23,393 bases of DNA from Parcubacteria group bacterium (GTDB lineage: Bacteria > Patescibacteriota > Minisyncoccia > Phycocordibacterales > GCA-002724975). This document shows positions 6,524-15,451 of the stretch, piece by piece (positions within the stretch are counted from its first letter, which is position 1; every line of letters starts with the position of its first letter). The DNA lies in NCBI GenBank assembly GCA_002724975.1, contig PBQF01000080.1:1-23393 (forward strand), in the 5' to 3' direction. The notes below the pieces were generated by a model. That model was not told the DNA's origin and did no database searches. It saw nothing but the letters and a program-made list of their open reading frames with translations. The translations under genes were made by a program, and so were the position numbers.

Positions 6524-8236
6524 ATGAAAAATATCTATAATAGTAAAATAGTTCTACCTGAATATCCAAAAAATTTGATGCAAATGCTTGCAGTTAATTT
6601 GGAGAAATATTCCGATAATATTATTTATCAGGAAATAAGTGATAATGAATATAAGCCATTGAAGTGGCATCAATTTATTCAAAACATTTCCTGTATACAG
6701 ACATATCTTCATTCCATTGGATTTAAAGAGGGTGATAGCTTAGCAATCTTATCCCAAAACAGGAAGGAAATGCTTGAACTCGAATTTGCTGTTATGTCAA
6801 TGGGGGGATGTTTTATACCTATTTTCTCTGGATATTTTTCGGATATTGCAAATATACTCATAGATTTTTGTGAGGCCGACTATATTGCTGTAGCTGATGA
6901 AATCCAATTATCGAAACTTGATAACCTGAAAAAATTCAAAAAAATTATATATTTTGATGAAATAAACAAACAATCAGTAAATCTAATAAGTATTAATGAT
7001 ATATTTTCGACTTCTAAAACTAATCAAGAGTTACAAGGGCTTGATATTGATCCCAACGCAGTTTGTTTGAAGATGTATACATCTGGCACTATGGGTAACC
7101 CCAAATTAGTTGAACTTACCCATGGGAATATTTTATCTCAGCAATCTGCGATGAAAGTTTTATGGAATTTGGATAATTCCGATAGATTTCTATCTTATCT
7201 ACCCTGGCATCATAGTTTTGGTGGAATTTTTGAAAAGTATTCAGCAATTTGTAGTGGGTCCACATTATCTTTGGATGATAGCTACGGTAAAGATATGAAT
7301 AAAATGATATCGAATTGGAAAAGTGTAAAACCAACAGTATTTTTCAGTGTACCTAGAATATATCAAGCATTAACTACATTAATGTCTCAAAATAAAGAGT
7401 TAAAGAAATTAATTTTCCACGATGAACTTAAATTTGTATTTACAGCTGCAGCTCCACTCCCTGAAAATATATCCGATATGTTCGATGCAAATAATATACC
7501 TGTTTACGAGGGATGGGGATTAACAGAAACATCCCCATGCTGTACAATAACAAATCCTAAATTACAAAGAGAAGTGGGGGTCGTTGGTAAACCTATTCCA
7601 GGGATATCGATAAAACTTTCTAAAGAAAATGAAATATTAGTAAAGGGCCCTAATGTTATGCATGGTTATTATAATAATCCTGAGGAAACTGAAAAAGTTT
7701 TGTCAAATGATAGATGGTTCTCAACAGGAGATGTTGGTAAAATTACTGACACGGGCTTAAAGTTGATATCACGCATAGATAGAATTTTCAAATTATCAAA
7801 TGCCGAAAAAATTATTCCTACGGAAATTGAAAATATACTTTATAGGGACTGTGCATATATGACTCATTGCTTTGTTTCCGGAAGTGGAAAAGATTATCCT
7901 ATTGTATTGGTTTTCCCTAATAAGGAAATGTTCAAGGAAATCTCTGATAAGACCCAATTAATGAAGGGCTGTAAATGTCCGATAAATCTGGATGAATATG
8001 CGAAATGTCTTAAAAATTGTTTGGGCGAATGGAATACATCTATTGATACTAAATATTCTAAACTAAAAAAGGCTCGAATATTAGATTATGAGTTAAGTAT
8101 TGAAAGCGGGGAGCTAACTCCATCACTGAAATTAGCACCTAATATTGTTGGAAAAGTATTTAATGTAGAAATTGAATCCCTCTATCAATCAAGTGATGTT
8201 AATAAAGAACAATCTTATATTATTAGTGTTGACTAG
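6524..8236 (+). CDS. AMP-forming acyl-CoA ligase, long-chain (FAA1-like) type
   Basis: ANL-superfamily enzyme of 570 residues that activates a carboxylic acid to its CoA thioester with ATP. The P-loop motif MYTSGTMGNPKLVELTHGNI starts at residue 184, GWGLTETSP lies near residue 330, and FSTGDVG and the SRIDRIFKLSNAEKI hinge follow, with a C-terminal Lys in TPSLKLAPN. The layout is that of long-chain acyl-CoA synthetases, not of the usual 510-530-residue benzoate-CoA or 4-hydroxybenzoate-CoA ligases. Its place in the operon suggests an aromatic, alicyclic or dicarboxylic acid of this pathway as substrate, but the sequence alone does not identify it. The ribosome site is weak, and the gene follows the preceding one by 18 bp. 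Confidence 0.78.
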   Translation: MKNIYNSKIVLPEYPKNLMQMLAVNLEKYSDNIIYQEISDNEYKPLKWHQFIQNISCIQTYLHSIGFKEGDSLAILSQNRKEMLELEFAVMSMGGCFIPIFSGYFSDIANILIDFCEADYIAVADEIQLSKLDNLKKFKKIIYFDEINKQSVNLISINDIFSTSKTNQELQGLDIDPNAVCLKMYTSGTMGNPKLVELTHGNILSQQSAMKVLWNLDNSDRFLSYLPWHHSFGGIFEKYSAICSGSTLSLDDSYGKDMNKMISNWKSVKPTVFFSVPRIYQALTTLMSQNKELKKLIFHDELKFVFTAAAPLPENISDMFDANNIPVYEGWGLTETSPCCTITNPKLQREVGVVGKPIPGISIKLSKENEILVKGPNVMHGYYNNPEETEKVLSNDRWFSTGDVGKITDTGLKLISRIDRIFKLSNAEKIIPTEIENILYRDCAYMTHCFVSGSGKDYPIVLVFPNKEMFKEISDKTQLMKGCKCPINLDEYAKCLKNCLGEWNTSIDTKYSKLKKARILDYELSIESGELTPSLKLAPNIVGKVFNVEIESLYQSSDVNKEQSYIISVD

Positions 8237-8287
8237 TAATAAATATTTTACTGGAATGACCTGGTTATGAACAAATAGATAAATAAA

Positions 8288-9223
8288 ATGAAAATTGGAG
8301 TTATTGGTATGGGGCCTGTGGGATCTATATTAGCCGCCCATTTAATTGAAGCTGGGGTCTATGTAGTTGTTTGTGACAATGGTTCTGATAGAATTAATGA
8401 AATAAAGAAAAATGGAATAGTATTAAAACATAGCATTAATAAGCATATTCAAGTTAAAGAAACGTGTTCTTCACTACACCAACTGAAAAAATATGATGTT
8501 GATCTTGTAATAATTGCTGTAAAAGTAACAGCTTTAGATCAAGTGCTTGTAGAACTTTTGGATATTGCAACTGATAAAATGTACGTACTTTGTGCGCAAA
8601 ATGGAATTGGCAATGAACTAAAAGTCTCGAAAGTATGTGGTGAGGATAAAACTTTAAGGATGGTCATAAACTACGCAGGTAATATCAATAATGATAATAC
8701 TGTTAATGTTAGTTTTTTCAACCCCCCTAATTATGTAGCAGCTATGTTGCCACAAGCTGATCACATGGCTAAGAAATTATCAGAATTATTAAGTTCTACT
8801 GGTATAGAAACGAAGGTGTCCAAAAATATACAAAATTACGTTTGGAGAAAAGCTATATTAAATGCAGCAATAAGTCCTATATGCGCAATTACTCAAAAGA
8901 CTATGAAAGATGTAATGAGTTTTCCAAAAACATTTAAATTGGTTGAAGGAATTATTGATGAATCTATAAAAGTTGCTGATATGGAGGGTATTGAATTAGG
9001 AAAGAATTTTAGACAATTCTGTATTCAATATTTAAAAAAAACAGGACAACATAAACCATCAATGTTGATTGATTTTGAATCTGGCAGAGATACTGAGATT
9101 GATTTTTTAAATGGCAAAATCGTTAAATATGGTCAAAAACATTATTTGCCAACACCATTTAATCAGTCAGTTACTGCATTAATTCATCTACTAGAATATT
9201 CGAATAATAATAGGAGTCAATAA
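8288..9223 (+). CDS. Ketopantoate reductase (PanE/ApbA) family oxidoreductase
   Basis: A 311-residue protein with the N-terminal Rossmann motif GMGPVG (residues 7-12) and the all-helical C-terminal domain of the PanE/ApbA family. The conserved WRK at 186-188 supplies the catalytic Lys188, followed by NAAISPICAI. Classical members reduce 2-dehydropantoate with NADPH for pantothenate and CoA synthesis. Here the gene sits between an acyl-CoA ligase and a thiolase and overlaps the thiolase start by one base, so it may instead act on an intermediate of the degradation pathway, or support CoA supply. The sequence does not decide between these. The 51-bp gap before it holds no clear promoter. Confidence 0.75.
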   Translation: MKIGVIGMGPVGSILAAHLIEAGVYVVVCDNGSDRINEIKKNGIVLKHSINKHIQVKETCSSLHQLKKYDVDLVIIAVKVTALDQVLVELLDIATDKMYVLCAQNGIGNELKVSKVCGEDKTLRMVINYAGNINNDNTVNVSFFNPPNYVAAMLPQADHMAKKLSELLSSTGIETKVSKNIQNYVWRKAILNAAISPICAITQKTMKDVMSFPKTFKLVEGIIDESIKVADMEGIELGKNFRQFCIQYLKKTGQHKPSMLIDFESGRDTEIDFLNGKIVKYGQKHYLPTPFNQSVTALIHLLEYSNNNRSQ

Positions 9224-10467
9224 TGAAACCTAATTTTGCATGCAATTACGATGATATTTATCTAGTAAACGGCGCTAGAACACCTTTTGGCAAATTCATG
9301 GGTTCTCTCGGTGCAGTATCTCCTACAGATTTAGGTATTATTGCTAGCAGAACAGCAATAAAAAAATCAGCAGTTAAACCCGCAGATATTGATCATGTTG
9401 TATATGCTAATATTATACAAGCCAGTTTTGATGCGATTTATATTCCACGGCATGTAGGATTATATTGTGGAATTCCCTCAACAGTACCAGCTTTATTGGT
9501 ACAGCGTATTTGTGGTTCAGGTTTTGAATCTATTATATCTGGTGCGGAACAAATAGTATTAGAAAAAGCAAGTATTGTGTTAGCCGGAGGAGCAGAAAAT
9601 ATGACACTTACCCCTACTTCTTCATTCGGAAACAGAATGGGTTATCGATTAGGTGGTTTGAAGTTTGGAGATATGCTATTTGAAGGTTTATATGATTCTG
9701 CAGGAAAATGTTCAATGGGACAAACCGCTGAAAATTTAGCTAAAAAATATAATATCTCTAGAGATGATGTGGATGAATTTGCTTTGAGATCTCATTCACT
9801 GGCAGTTGAAAAACTAAATAATGGCATCCTTGCAGAAGAAATTGTACAAATACATTCCGGAGTAATTGAAACTGAAGGATTGAGTCCACGAAAAATCAGA
9901 ACTATTCCAAGTAAGAAGGGGGGATTGGATTATGATGAAAATATTAGAGAAACCAATATGGAGCAATTGCAGAGTTTAAATCCAACATTTTCCAAAAATG
10001 GTGTGCAAACAGCTGGAAATTCCAGTGGAATTGTAGATGGCGCGGCATCGGTGGTTGTTGCCTCTGGTGATGTTATAAAATCAAAAGGATTAACTCCATT
10101 GGCAAGGATTGTAGCTTCAGCTTCAGCGGGTGTTGAACCGCAGTTAATGGGAATCGGTCCTGCACCGGCAATACGAAATGTATTAGATAGAGCTGGATTA
10201 TCATTAGATGACATTGATTTATTTGAAATTAATGAAGCTTTTGGAGCACAGATTGTTGCAGTAGAAAGAGAATTAAAATTGGATAGAAAAAAACTAAATG
10301 TAAATGGTGGTGCGATTGCTATTGGTCATCCACTTGCTGCAACAGGAGCTCGTTTGACTCACACGTTAGCTTTAGAACTTAAAAGAAGAGGTAAAAAATA
10401 TGGAATTGCCTCTGCATGTATAGGTGGGGGGCAGGGAACATCCATATTAATTGAAAGTATTAGATAA
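9223..10467 (+). CDS. Thiolase (acetyl-CoA C-acyltransferase), first copy
   Basis: A 414-residue thiolase that cleaves a 3-oxoacyl-CoA with CoA to acetyl-CoA and a shortened acyl-CoA. The nucleophile is Cys97 in RICGSGFES; His369 in GGAIAIGHPLAATGA and Cys399 in SACIGGGQG complete the active site. GGAENM and the NEAF block are also present. AGGAG precedes the ATG, which overlaps the previous stop (TAATG). In this pathway a thiolase would split 3-oxopimelyl-CoA to glutaryl-CoA and acetyl-CoA. A second thiolase is encoded at 16204, so the division of labour is unknown; this copy might serve the acid activated by the neighbouring ligase. Confidence 0.88.
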   Translation: MKPNFACNYDDIYLVNGARTPFGKFMGSLGAVSPTDLGIIASRTAIKKSAVKPADIDHVVYANIIQASFDAIYIPRHVGLYCGIPSTVPALLVQRICGSGFESIISGAEQIVLEKASIVLAGGAENMTLTPTSSFGNRMGYRLGGLKFGDMLFEGLYDSAGKCSMGQTAENLAKKYNISRDDVDEFALRSHSLAVEKLNNGILAEEIVQIHSGVIETEGLSPRKIRTIPSKKGGLDYDENIRETNMEQLQSLNPTFSKNGVQTAGNSSGIVDGAASVVVASGDVIKSKGLTPLARIVASASAGVEPQLMGIGPAPAIRNVLDRAGLSLDDIDLFEINEAFGAQIVAVERELKLDRKKLNVNGGAIAIGHPLAATGARLTHTLALELKRRGKKYGIASACIGGGQGTSILIESIR

Positions 10468-10500
10468 ATGCAAGTAGCTGTGAAAGTATAGGAGAATATT

Positions 10501-11550
10501 TTGATTACAATGCAATCCTGGCAAATGATAGCTAAAGACAAACCGTTTGAGTTTATAGAAAAACCAATACCTGAATTAATTGATGATGATGCGCTGGTTA
10601 AAATATCTGGTTGTGGTGTATGTCATACAGATTTAAGTTTTTGGCATTATGGTGTTCCCACAAAGCATGAGCTTCCATTGGTGCTTGGACATGAAATAAG
10701 TGGGGTTGTGGAAAAAGGCCCATCTAATTTAGAGGGTAAATCTGTGATTATTCCAGCTGTTATGCCCTGCGGAGAATGTGATTTATGCAAAATAAATCGT
10801 AGTAATATTTGCCAAAAACAGAAGATGCCCGGTAATGATTTTAATGGTGGTTTTTCTTCTCATATTGTTACTCCTTCAAAATATTTATCAGTAGTTGCAG
10901 ATTCCGCCTTAGAGAATCACTCATTAGCAGAATTGGCGGTTATTGCTGATGCGGTTTCTACACCCTATCAGGTAATGCTGAAAAGTGGAATTCAGGAGGG
11001 TGATTTTGCTATTATCATTGGTGTTGGAGGTGTGGGTATTTATGCAGCACAAATTGCCAAAATATGGGGGGGGGAAGTGGTAGCTCTTGATGTTTCCCAA
11101 AACAAATTAGACCAATTAACACAAATTGGGATTGAAAATTATATTAATACATCAGGGATGGGATTTAAAGATATCAAAAATGCTGTAAAGAAAAAATGTA
11201 GAGAAATGGCTGCTCCAATAAATCGATGGAAAATCTATGAGATGTCTGGAACTAAACCAGGACAGGAACTTGCATTTGCACTCATGGGAATTGCTTCTAC
11301 ATTATCCATTGTTGGTTTTACAATGGATAAATTGGAGGTGCGACTCAGTAATCTTATGGCATTCGATGCTAATATTATTGGTACATGGGGATGTAAACCG
11401 GAATTATATACAGATGTAATAAACCTTGTTGCTGAAGGAAAACTCAAAATAAAACCATTTACAGAGTTATTTCCGATGGAGAATATTAATAATATTTTTC
11501 AACAAACTTTAGATAATAAACTAACAAAACGAAGTGTGCTTACACCTTAA
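10501..11550 (+). CDS. had: 6-hydroxycyclohex-1-ene-1-carbonyl-CoA dehydrogenase
   Basis: Zinc-dependent medium-chain alcohol dehydrogenase (349 residues) that oxidises 6-hydroxycyclohex-1-ene-1-carbonyl-CoA to the 6-oxo compound with NAD. Catalytic zinc ligands are Cys38 and His64 (in LGHE), with Cys41 beside the first. The structural zinc site is Cys90, Cys93, Cys96 and Cys104. GVGGVG is the nucleotide site. The C-terminal segment around residues 238-304 (MAAPINRWKIYEMSGTKPG and LMAFDANIIGTWGCKPELY) is characteristic of Had proteins and separates it from general alcohol dehydrogenases. The TTG at 10501 is preferred because GGAG lies six bases before it; the ATG at 10510 would be 15 bases away. 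The next genes, oah and dch, encode the following and preceding steps. Confidence 0.9.
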   Translation: MITMQSWQMIAKDKPFEFIEKPIPELIDDDALVKISGCGVCHTDLSFWHYGVPTKHELPLVLGHEISGVVEKGPSNLEGKSVIIPAVMPCGECDLCKINRSNICQKQKMPGNDFNGGFSSHIVTPSKYLSVVADSALENHSLAELAVIADAVSTPYQVMLKSGIQEGDFAIIIGVGGVGIYAAQIAKIWGGEVVALDVSQNKLDQLTQIGIENYINTSGMGFKDIKNAVKKKCREMAAPINRWKIYEMSGTKPGQELAFALMGIASTLSIVGFTMDKLEVRLSNLMAFDANIIGTWGCKPELYTDVINLVAEGKLKIKPFTELFPMENINNIFQQTLDNKLTKRSVLTP

Positions 11551-11564
11551 TAATATACACTTAT

Positions 11565-11586
11565 CACTGAGATTTATACCTCGGTG
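11565..11586 (+). promoter_or_regulatory. RNA hairpin just upstream of the oah ribosome site
   Basis: CACTGAG (11565-11571) and CTCGGTG (11580-11586) form a seven-base-pair stem with one G-U pair and an eight-base loop, in the 54-bp gap between had and oah. No run of T follows, so a terminator is unlikely. It could protect the downstream message or mark a processing point. AAGGAGA (11594-11600) of oah begins eight bases later. Confidence 0.3.
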
Positions 11587-11604
11587 TAAATTCAAGGAGA
11601 ACTT

Positions 11605-12675
11605 ATGACCACAACATTGAAAAACCATAATTTAACAGAAACTGTTTTTAAAGAGATTATCTATGAACTTAGGCCTTGTTTGGATACGGATGGAAATCTG
11701 GTTGATGGATTACATAACGCCTGGATATTTATAAATAACCCCAAACAGTTTAATTCCTATACAACAGATGCAGTAAAAGAGATTATTTTAGCATTCCGTA
11801 GAGCATCTAATGATAGATCGGTTGTGGCAGTTGTCTTTACTGGAGTCGGTGATAAAGCATTCTGCACAGGAGGAAATACCAAAGAATATGCTGAATATTA
11901 TGCTGGAAATCCACAGGAATACAAACAGTATATGCGTTTGTTTAACGATATGGTGTCCTCAATTTTAATGTGCGATAAACCCGTTATTAATCGTGTAAAT
12001 GGGATGCGTATTGCTGGTGGTCAGGAAATTGGAATGGCATGTGATTTTTCTATCGCACAGGACATGGCTCGTTTTGGTCAGGCAGGGCCAAAACATGGTA
12101 GTGCTCCTGATGGAGGTTCTACAGATTTTCTTCAATTATTTGTTGGTATTGAGAGAGCTATGTACTCCTGCGCTGCCTGTGCTCCATGGAGTGCTCACGA
12201 AGCATTTCGCTATGGTCTTCTATCAGAAATTGTTCCTGCATTTAAGGTAGATGGTGAATTTATGATCAACCCATATGTGAGAAATATATCTTGCAAGACT
12301 ATTAATACTTTATCCTTTATTACAACTGATAATGCGGAAGCGAAGGCGTTATTGAAAACGGGTGAGATGGATTTATCACTTTTAGATGCTGCTGTTGATA
12401 GAATGTGTACAAATCTAATGATGACCTTCCCAAATTGTTTGAGCAAGACAATTAATTCAATTCGTAAGAAAAAATTAGAGCATTGGGATAAGAATAAAGA
12501 AAGTAATAGAGACTGGCTTGCACTTAATATGATGACTGAAGGTCGAGCAGGTTTTAGAGCATTTAATGAAGGTCCAAAAGGAAATCGTGAGATTGATTTT
12601 GTAAAACTCCGTCAAATGTTGGCTAATGGTGAACCCTGGAATGAAAAAATGTTAGAGAACATTTTACCCCAATAA
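11605..12675 (+). CDS. oah: 6-oxocyclohex-1-ene-1-carbonyl-CoA hydrolase (BamA-type ring opener)
   Basis: Crotonase-family enzyme of 356 residues that adds water to 6-oxocyclohex-1-ene-1-carbonyl-CoA and hydrolyses the C-C bond to give 3-hydroxypimelyl-CoA. It is the step shared by all known anaerobic benzoyl-CoA degraders and the basis of bamA surveys. FCTGGNTKEYAEYYAGNPQE, RIAGGQEIGMACDFSIAQD and GQAGPKHGSAPDGGSTDFL are blocks I recognise as diagnostic for this family and absent from ordinary enoyl-CoA hydratases. The N-terminal extension before the crotonase core and the C-terminal EGPKGNREIDF segment also fit. AAGGAGA lies four bases before the ATG. It lies between had and dch, as expected for consecutive steps. 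Confidence 0.95.
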   Translation: MTTTLKNHNLTETVFKEIIYELRPCLDTDGNLVDGLHNAWIFINNPKQFNSYTTDAVKEIILAFRRASNDRSVVAVVFTGVGDKAFCTGGNTKEYAEYYAGNPQEYKQYMRLFNDMVSSILMCDKPVINRVNGMRIAGGQEIGMACDFSIAQDMARFGQAGPKHGSAPDGGSTDFLQLFVGIERAMYSCAACAPWSAHEAFRYGLLSEIVPAFKVDGEFMINPYVRNISCKTINTLSFITTDNAEAKALLKTGEMDLSLLDAAVDRMCTNLMMTFPNCLSKTINSIRKKKLEHWDKNKESNRDWLALNMMTEGRAGFRAFNEGPKGNREIDFVKLRQMLANGEPWNEKMLENILPQ

Positions 12676-12683
12676 GGTATTAG

Positions 12684-13451
12684 ATGAATAAAATTATCAG
12701 AGAAGAAAAATATAATGGACAGGTAGTGCTCTTTACATTGAATTCACCTAAAGCTAATGTATTGGATGGTGAAATGATGATAGAGCTCCAAACTGAACTT
12801 AAAAATATAGATCAACATGTGAAGCTTATTCAGTTTGTTGGGGCAGGGGATCATTTTAGTTTCGGTGCTAGTGTGCCTGAACATACGAAGGAAAACGCAC
12901 CTCAAATGCTCCGGCAGTTTCATGGTTTGTTCAAAGCCATTATGAGTCTTTCTGTACCCACTATGGCGATGGTATCTGGCCAATGTTTAGGTGGAGGAAT
13001 GGAATTAGCTATTGCCTGTAATTTTTTATTTTTAGATAAATCTGCACGAATGGGACAACCGGAAATTGTTTTGGGAGTATTTGCACCTCCAGCATCTCTA
13101 ATTCTACCTATAAAAGTGGGGCAAGTTAAAGCCGATGATTTACTACTTACCGGTAGAAGTATGGGACCAGAAGAAGTGATGGATTCAGGATTGGGAACTA
13201 AACTTTCTGAAAATCGGGAAATAATGTTGCAGGAAGCAGAAGTATGGATTGAAAAATATATCCTACCTAAAAGTGCATCTTCTCTGAGTTATGCTAATCG
13301 GGCAGTACGAACACAGTTCAACGAAACATTATCAAATAAATTGGATGAACTAGCAGAAATTTATACAACACAACTTATGGAAACATACGATGCCAATGAA
13401 GGGATTGATTCTTTTTTAGAAAAAAGAAAACCAAATTGGAAAGATTCATAA
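12684..13451 (+). CDS. dch: Cyclohexa-1,5-diene-1-carbonyl-CoA hydratase
   Basis: Crotonase-family hydratase (255 residues) that adds water to the product of benzoyl-CoA reductase and forms 6-hydroxycyclohex-1-ene-1-carbonyl-CoA. The oxyanion-hole segments are HFSFGASVPEH and GQCLGGGMELAIAC. The FGASV motif, SPKANVLDGEMM near the N-terminus and VLGVFAPPAS after the GQPE motif are features I associate with dienoyl-CoA hydratases rather than general enoyl-CoA hydratases. AAGG lies six bases before the ATG. The stop codon overlaps the next start by one base (TAATG), so the two genes are translationally coupled. Confidence 0.9.
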   Translation: MNKIIREEKYNGQVVLFTLNSPKANVLDGEMMIELQTELKNIDQHVKLIQFVGAGDHFSFGASVPEHTKENAPQMLRQFHGLFKAIMSLSVPTMAMVSGQCLGGGMELAIACNFLFLDKSARMGQPEIVLGVFAPPASLILPIKVGQVKADDLLLTGRSMGPEEVMDSGLGTKLSENREIMLQEAEVWIEKYILPKSASSLSYANRAVRTQFNETLSNKLDELAEIYTTQLMETYDANEGIDSFLEKRKPNWKDS

Positions 13452-15433
13452 TGAGAAAAATTACACATGTTGGAATTATTGGTGCTGGTACAATGGGGGC
13501 CGCTCTTACACAGAAATTTGCCCAAGAAGGATTTACTGTATTTATGGTAGATAGAGAAGACCAATTTCTGGATAAAGGGATGGAGAATATAAGAACTGTT
13601 CTTACTGAGGGTGTGGAGAGACGAATTTTTACTCCAGAAATAATGCAGGAAATTATTAATAATATTCATACTACAAAAAATTTAAATGACCTTAAAAAAT
13701 GTCAGATTGTGATTGAAGCTGTTTTTGAAAATAAAAAGATAAAAGAAGATTTATTCAGCCAGGTAAGTGATATTATAGATTCAGAAACTATTTTGGCGAC
13801 AAACACATCATCATTTTCTGTAACGGAATTGGCAAAATCTGTAACATATCCTGAGCGATTTTTGGGTTTACATTTCTTCTATCATGCAGCCAAGAATCGA
13901 TTAGTAGAAGTTGTAAAAGGTAATATGACAAATGATAATACATTCAACTCTTGTATGTGGTTTATGCAACAATGTGGTAAAGATCCTATTACATGTAAGG
14001 ATGCACATGGATTCGTTGTGAATAGATTTTTTGTTCCATGGCTTAATGAAGCAGTACGTTTATTTGAAGAGAATATTGCGAAACCAGCTGAAATTGATGT
14101 AGTTGCTACGCGCATTTTTGGGTGTGGTATGGGTCCTTTTGCGTTAATGAATGCAACAGGTGTGCCTATTGCATATCATGCTCAGAAAACGCTGGAAGAT
14201 ACATTTGGAAAATTCTATAGACCTGCAAAAACATTAAAACTTCAAATGGAGAAAAATGAACCATGGAACATACCTGATTGCTCAAATATTGATTCCTCTA
14301 TTTCTATGAAAATTTCTGATAGATTACTGGCAACTACTCTTTTTGTTTGTGGACAGTTACTGGATGAAGACGTGTGCACTGCTGGTGATATTAATCGTGG
14401 AGCAGGTGTTGGCCTTAAATGGAGGAAAAATCCAATAGATTGTTACCATATATTGGGTGAACAAAAGGCAACAGAACTGGTTAGTACTTTGGCAAGTAGA
14501 TGGAAAGTGAATATCCCAAAGTCTGTGCGTTCTAAATATTGGAAACCTGATTTTATACGTCATGAAATTAATGGAAATACAGGTATTATAACTATCAACC
14601 GCCCTGAAGGAATGAATGCAATGAATCCTACAGTGATTGCACAATTGGCAGATGCGTTTGATGAATTAGATAATAATAAATCCTTGAAAAATATTGTGAT
14701 TACTGCACAAGGAAAAGCATTTGTTGCAGGTGCGGATATCAAATTTTTTATTGATCATATTAAAGCAGATACAATACCCAAAATTGTTGATTTTACAACT
14801 GCTGGTCAAAAATTATTTACAAGAATTGATAAGTCAAAAAAGAAGGTGGTTGTTGTCGCAAATGGATTGGCTCTTGGTGGGGGTCTTGAACTGGCTCTAA
14901 CAGCCGATGTTATAGTTGCATTAGATAAAGCTGTTTTTGCATTTCCTGAAACAGGCATTGGTATTTATCCAGGTTTAGGTGGAACACAGCGCCCAATTAA
15001 GAGAATCGGCAAAGGTCTTACTAAATATCTAATATATACTGGGCAAATTCTTTCTGCACAAAAAGCATTAGAGATTGGACTTATTGATAAAATCATTTCC
15101 TGGGACGAATTGGTTTCAATTGTTGAAAATTTAGATTCATTAGAAAAAAAATCAGCAACTCTTCCTGAGAAATGGTTGAAATTAGCAAATTATTTTGAGA
15201 ATACAACAGCAGACTCATTTTTTAAAGAAGAAATTCCGGATGGAATGGAAAAAATCATTGGGAAAATTCGAACTAAAGCTCCCCTTGCAATACAAACGGT
15301 GGAAAGATTGGTTAATGAGTATAGGGGGCCCATATCGGAATTGGATTATCTTGAAACCATTTTTAGGACAGGTGATGCACTTGCTGGTCTTCAATCTGTG
15401 GGCAAAAGACCTCCTGAGTATAAAGGGTGCTAG
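13451..15433 (+). CDS. Bifunctional 3-hydroxyacyl-CoA dehydrogenase / enoyl-CoA hydratase fusion (dehydrogenase first)
   Basis: A 660-residue fusion. Residues 1 to about 290 are a 3-hydroxyacyl-CoA dehydrogenase with GAGTMG at 11-16, His141 in LHFFYHAAKNRLVEVV and the HGFVVNRFF block; a second dehydrogenase C-terminal-like segment runs to about 360. From about 370 it is a crotonase domain with FVAGADIK, GGGLEL (Glu480) and FPETGIGIYPGLGG (Glu500), so both catalytic glutamates are present, 20 residues apart. This order is the reverse of FadB and resembles fused enzymes known from archaea. It likely oxidises 3-hydroxypimelyl-CoA to 3-oxopimelyl-CoA, and could hydrate glutaconyl- or crotonyl-CoA-type intermediates. 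The ATG at 13451 has GGAAAG seven bases upstream and overlaps the dch stop; an in-frame TTG at 13436 is less likely. Confidence 0.88.
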   Translation: MRKITHVGIIGAGTMGAALTQKFAQEGFTVFMVDREDQFLDKGMENIRTVLTEGVERRIFTPEIMQEIINNIHTTKNLNDLKKCQIVIEAVFENKKIKEDLFSQVSDIIDSETILATNTSSFSVTELAKSVTYPERFLGLHFFYHAAKNRLVEVVKGNMTNDNTFNSCMWFMQQCGKDPITCKDAHGFVVNRFFVPWLNEAVRLFEENIAKPAEIDVVATRIFGCGMGPFALMNATGVPIAYHAQKTLEDTFGKFYRPAKTLKLQMEKNEPWNIPDCSNIDSSISMKISDRLLATTLFVCGQLLDEDVCTAGDINRGAGVGLKWRKNPIDCYHILGEQKATELVSTLASRWKVNIPKSVRSKYWKPDFIRHEINGNTGIITINRPEGMNAMNPTVIAQLADAFDELDNNKSLKNIVITAQGKAFVAGADIKFFIDHIKADTIPKIVDFTTAGQKLFTRIDKSKKKVVVVANGLALGGGLELALTADVIVALDKAVFAFPETGIGIYPGLGGTQRPIKRIGKGLTKYLIYTGQILSAQKALEIGLIDKIISWDELVSIVENLDSLEKKSATLPEKWLKLANYFENTTADSFFKEEIPDGMEKIIGKIRTKAPLAIQTVERLVNEYRGPISELDYLETIFRTGDALAGLQSVGKRPPEYKGC

Positions 15434-15451
15434 AGTAAAAGAGAGGTAATT

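Noticed and set aside
13361..13669. Minus-strand open frame of about 102 codons across the dch/fusion junction
   Set aside because: It spans the boundary of two well-supported plus-strand genes and has no family features.
14357..14644. Minus-strand frame with several Cys and His residues
   Set aside because: The Cys/His richness arises from antisense reading of the fusion enzyme; there is no start context and no spacing of a known metal motif.
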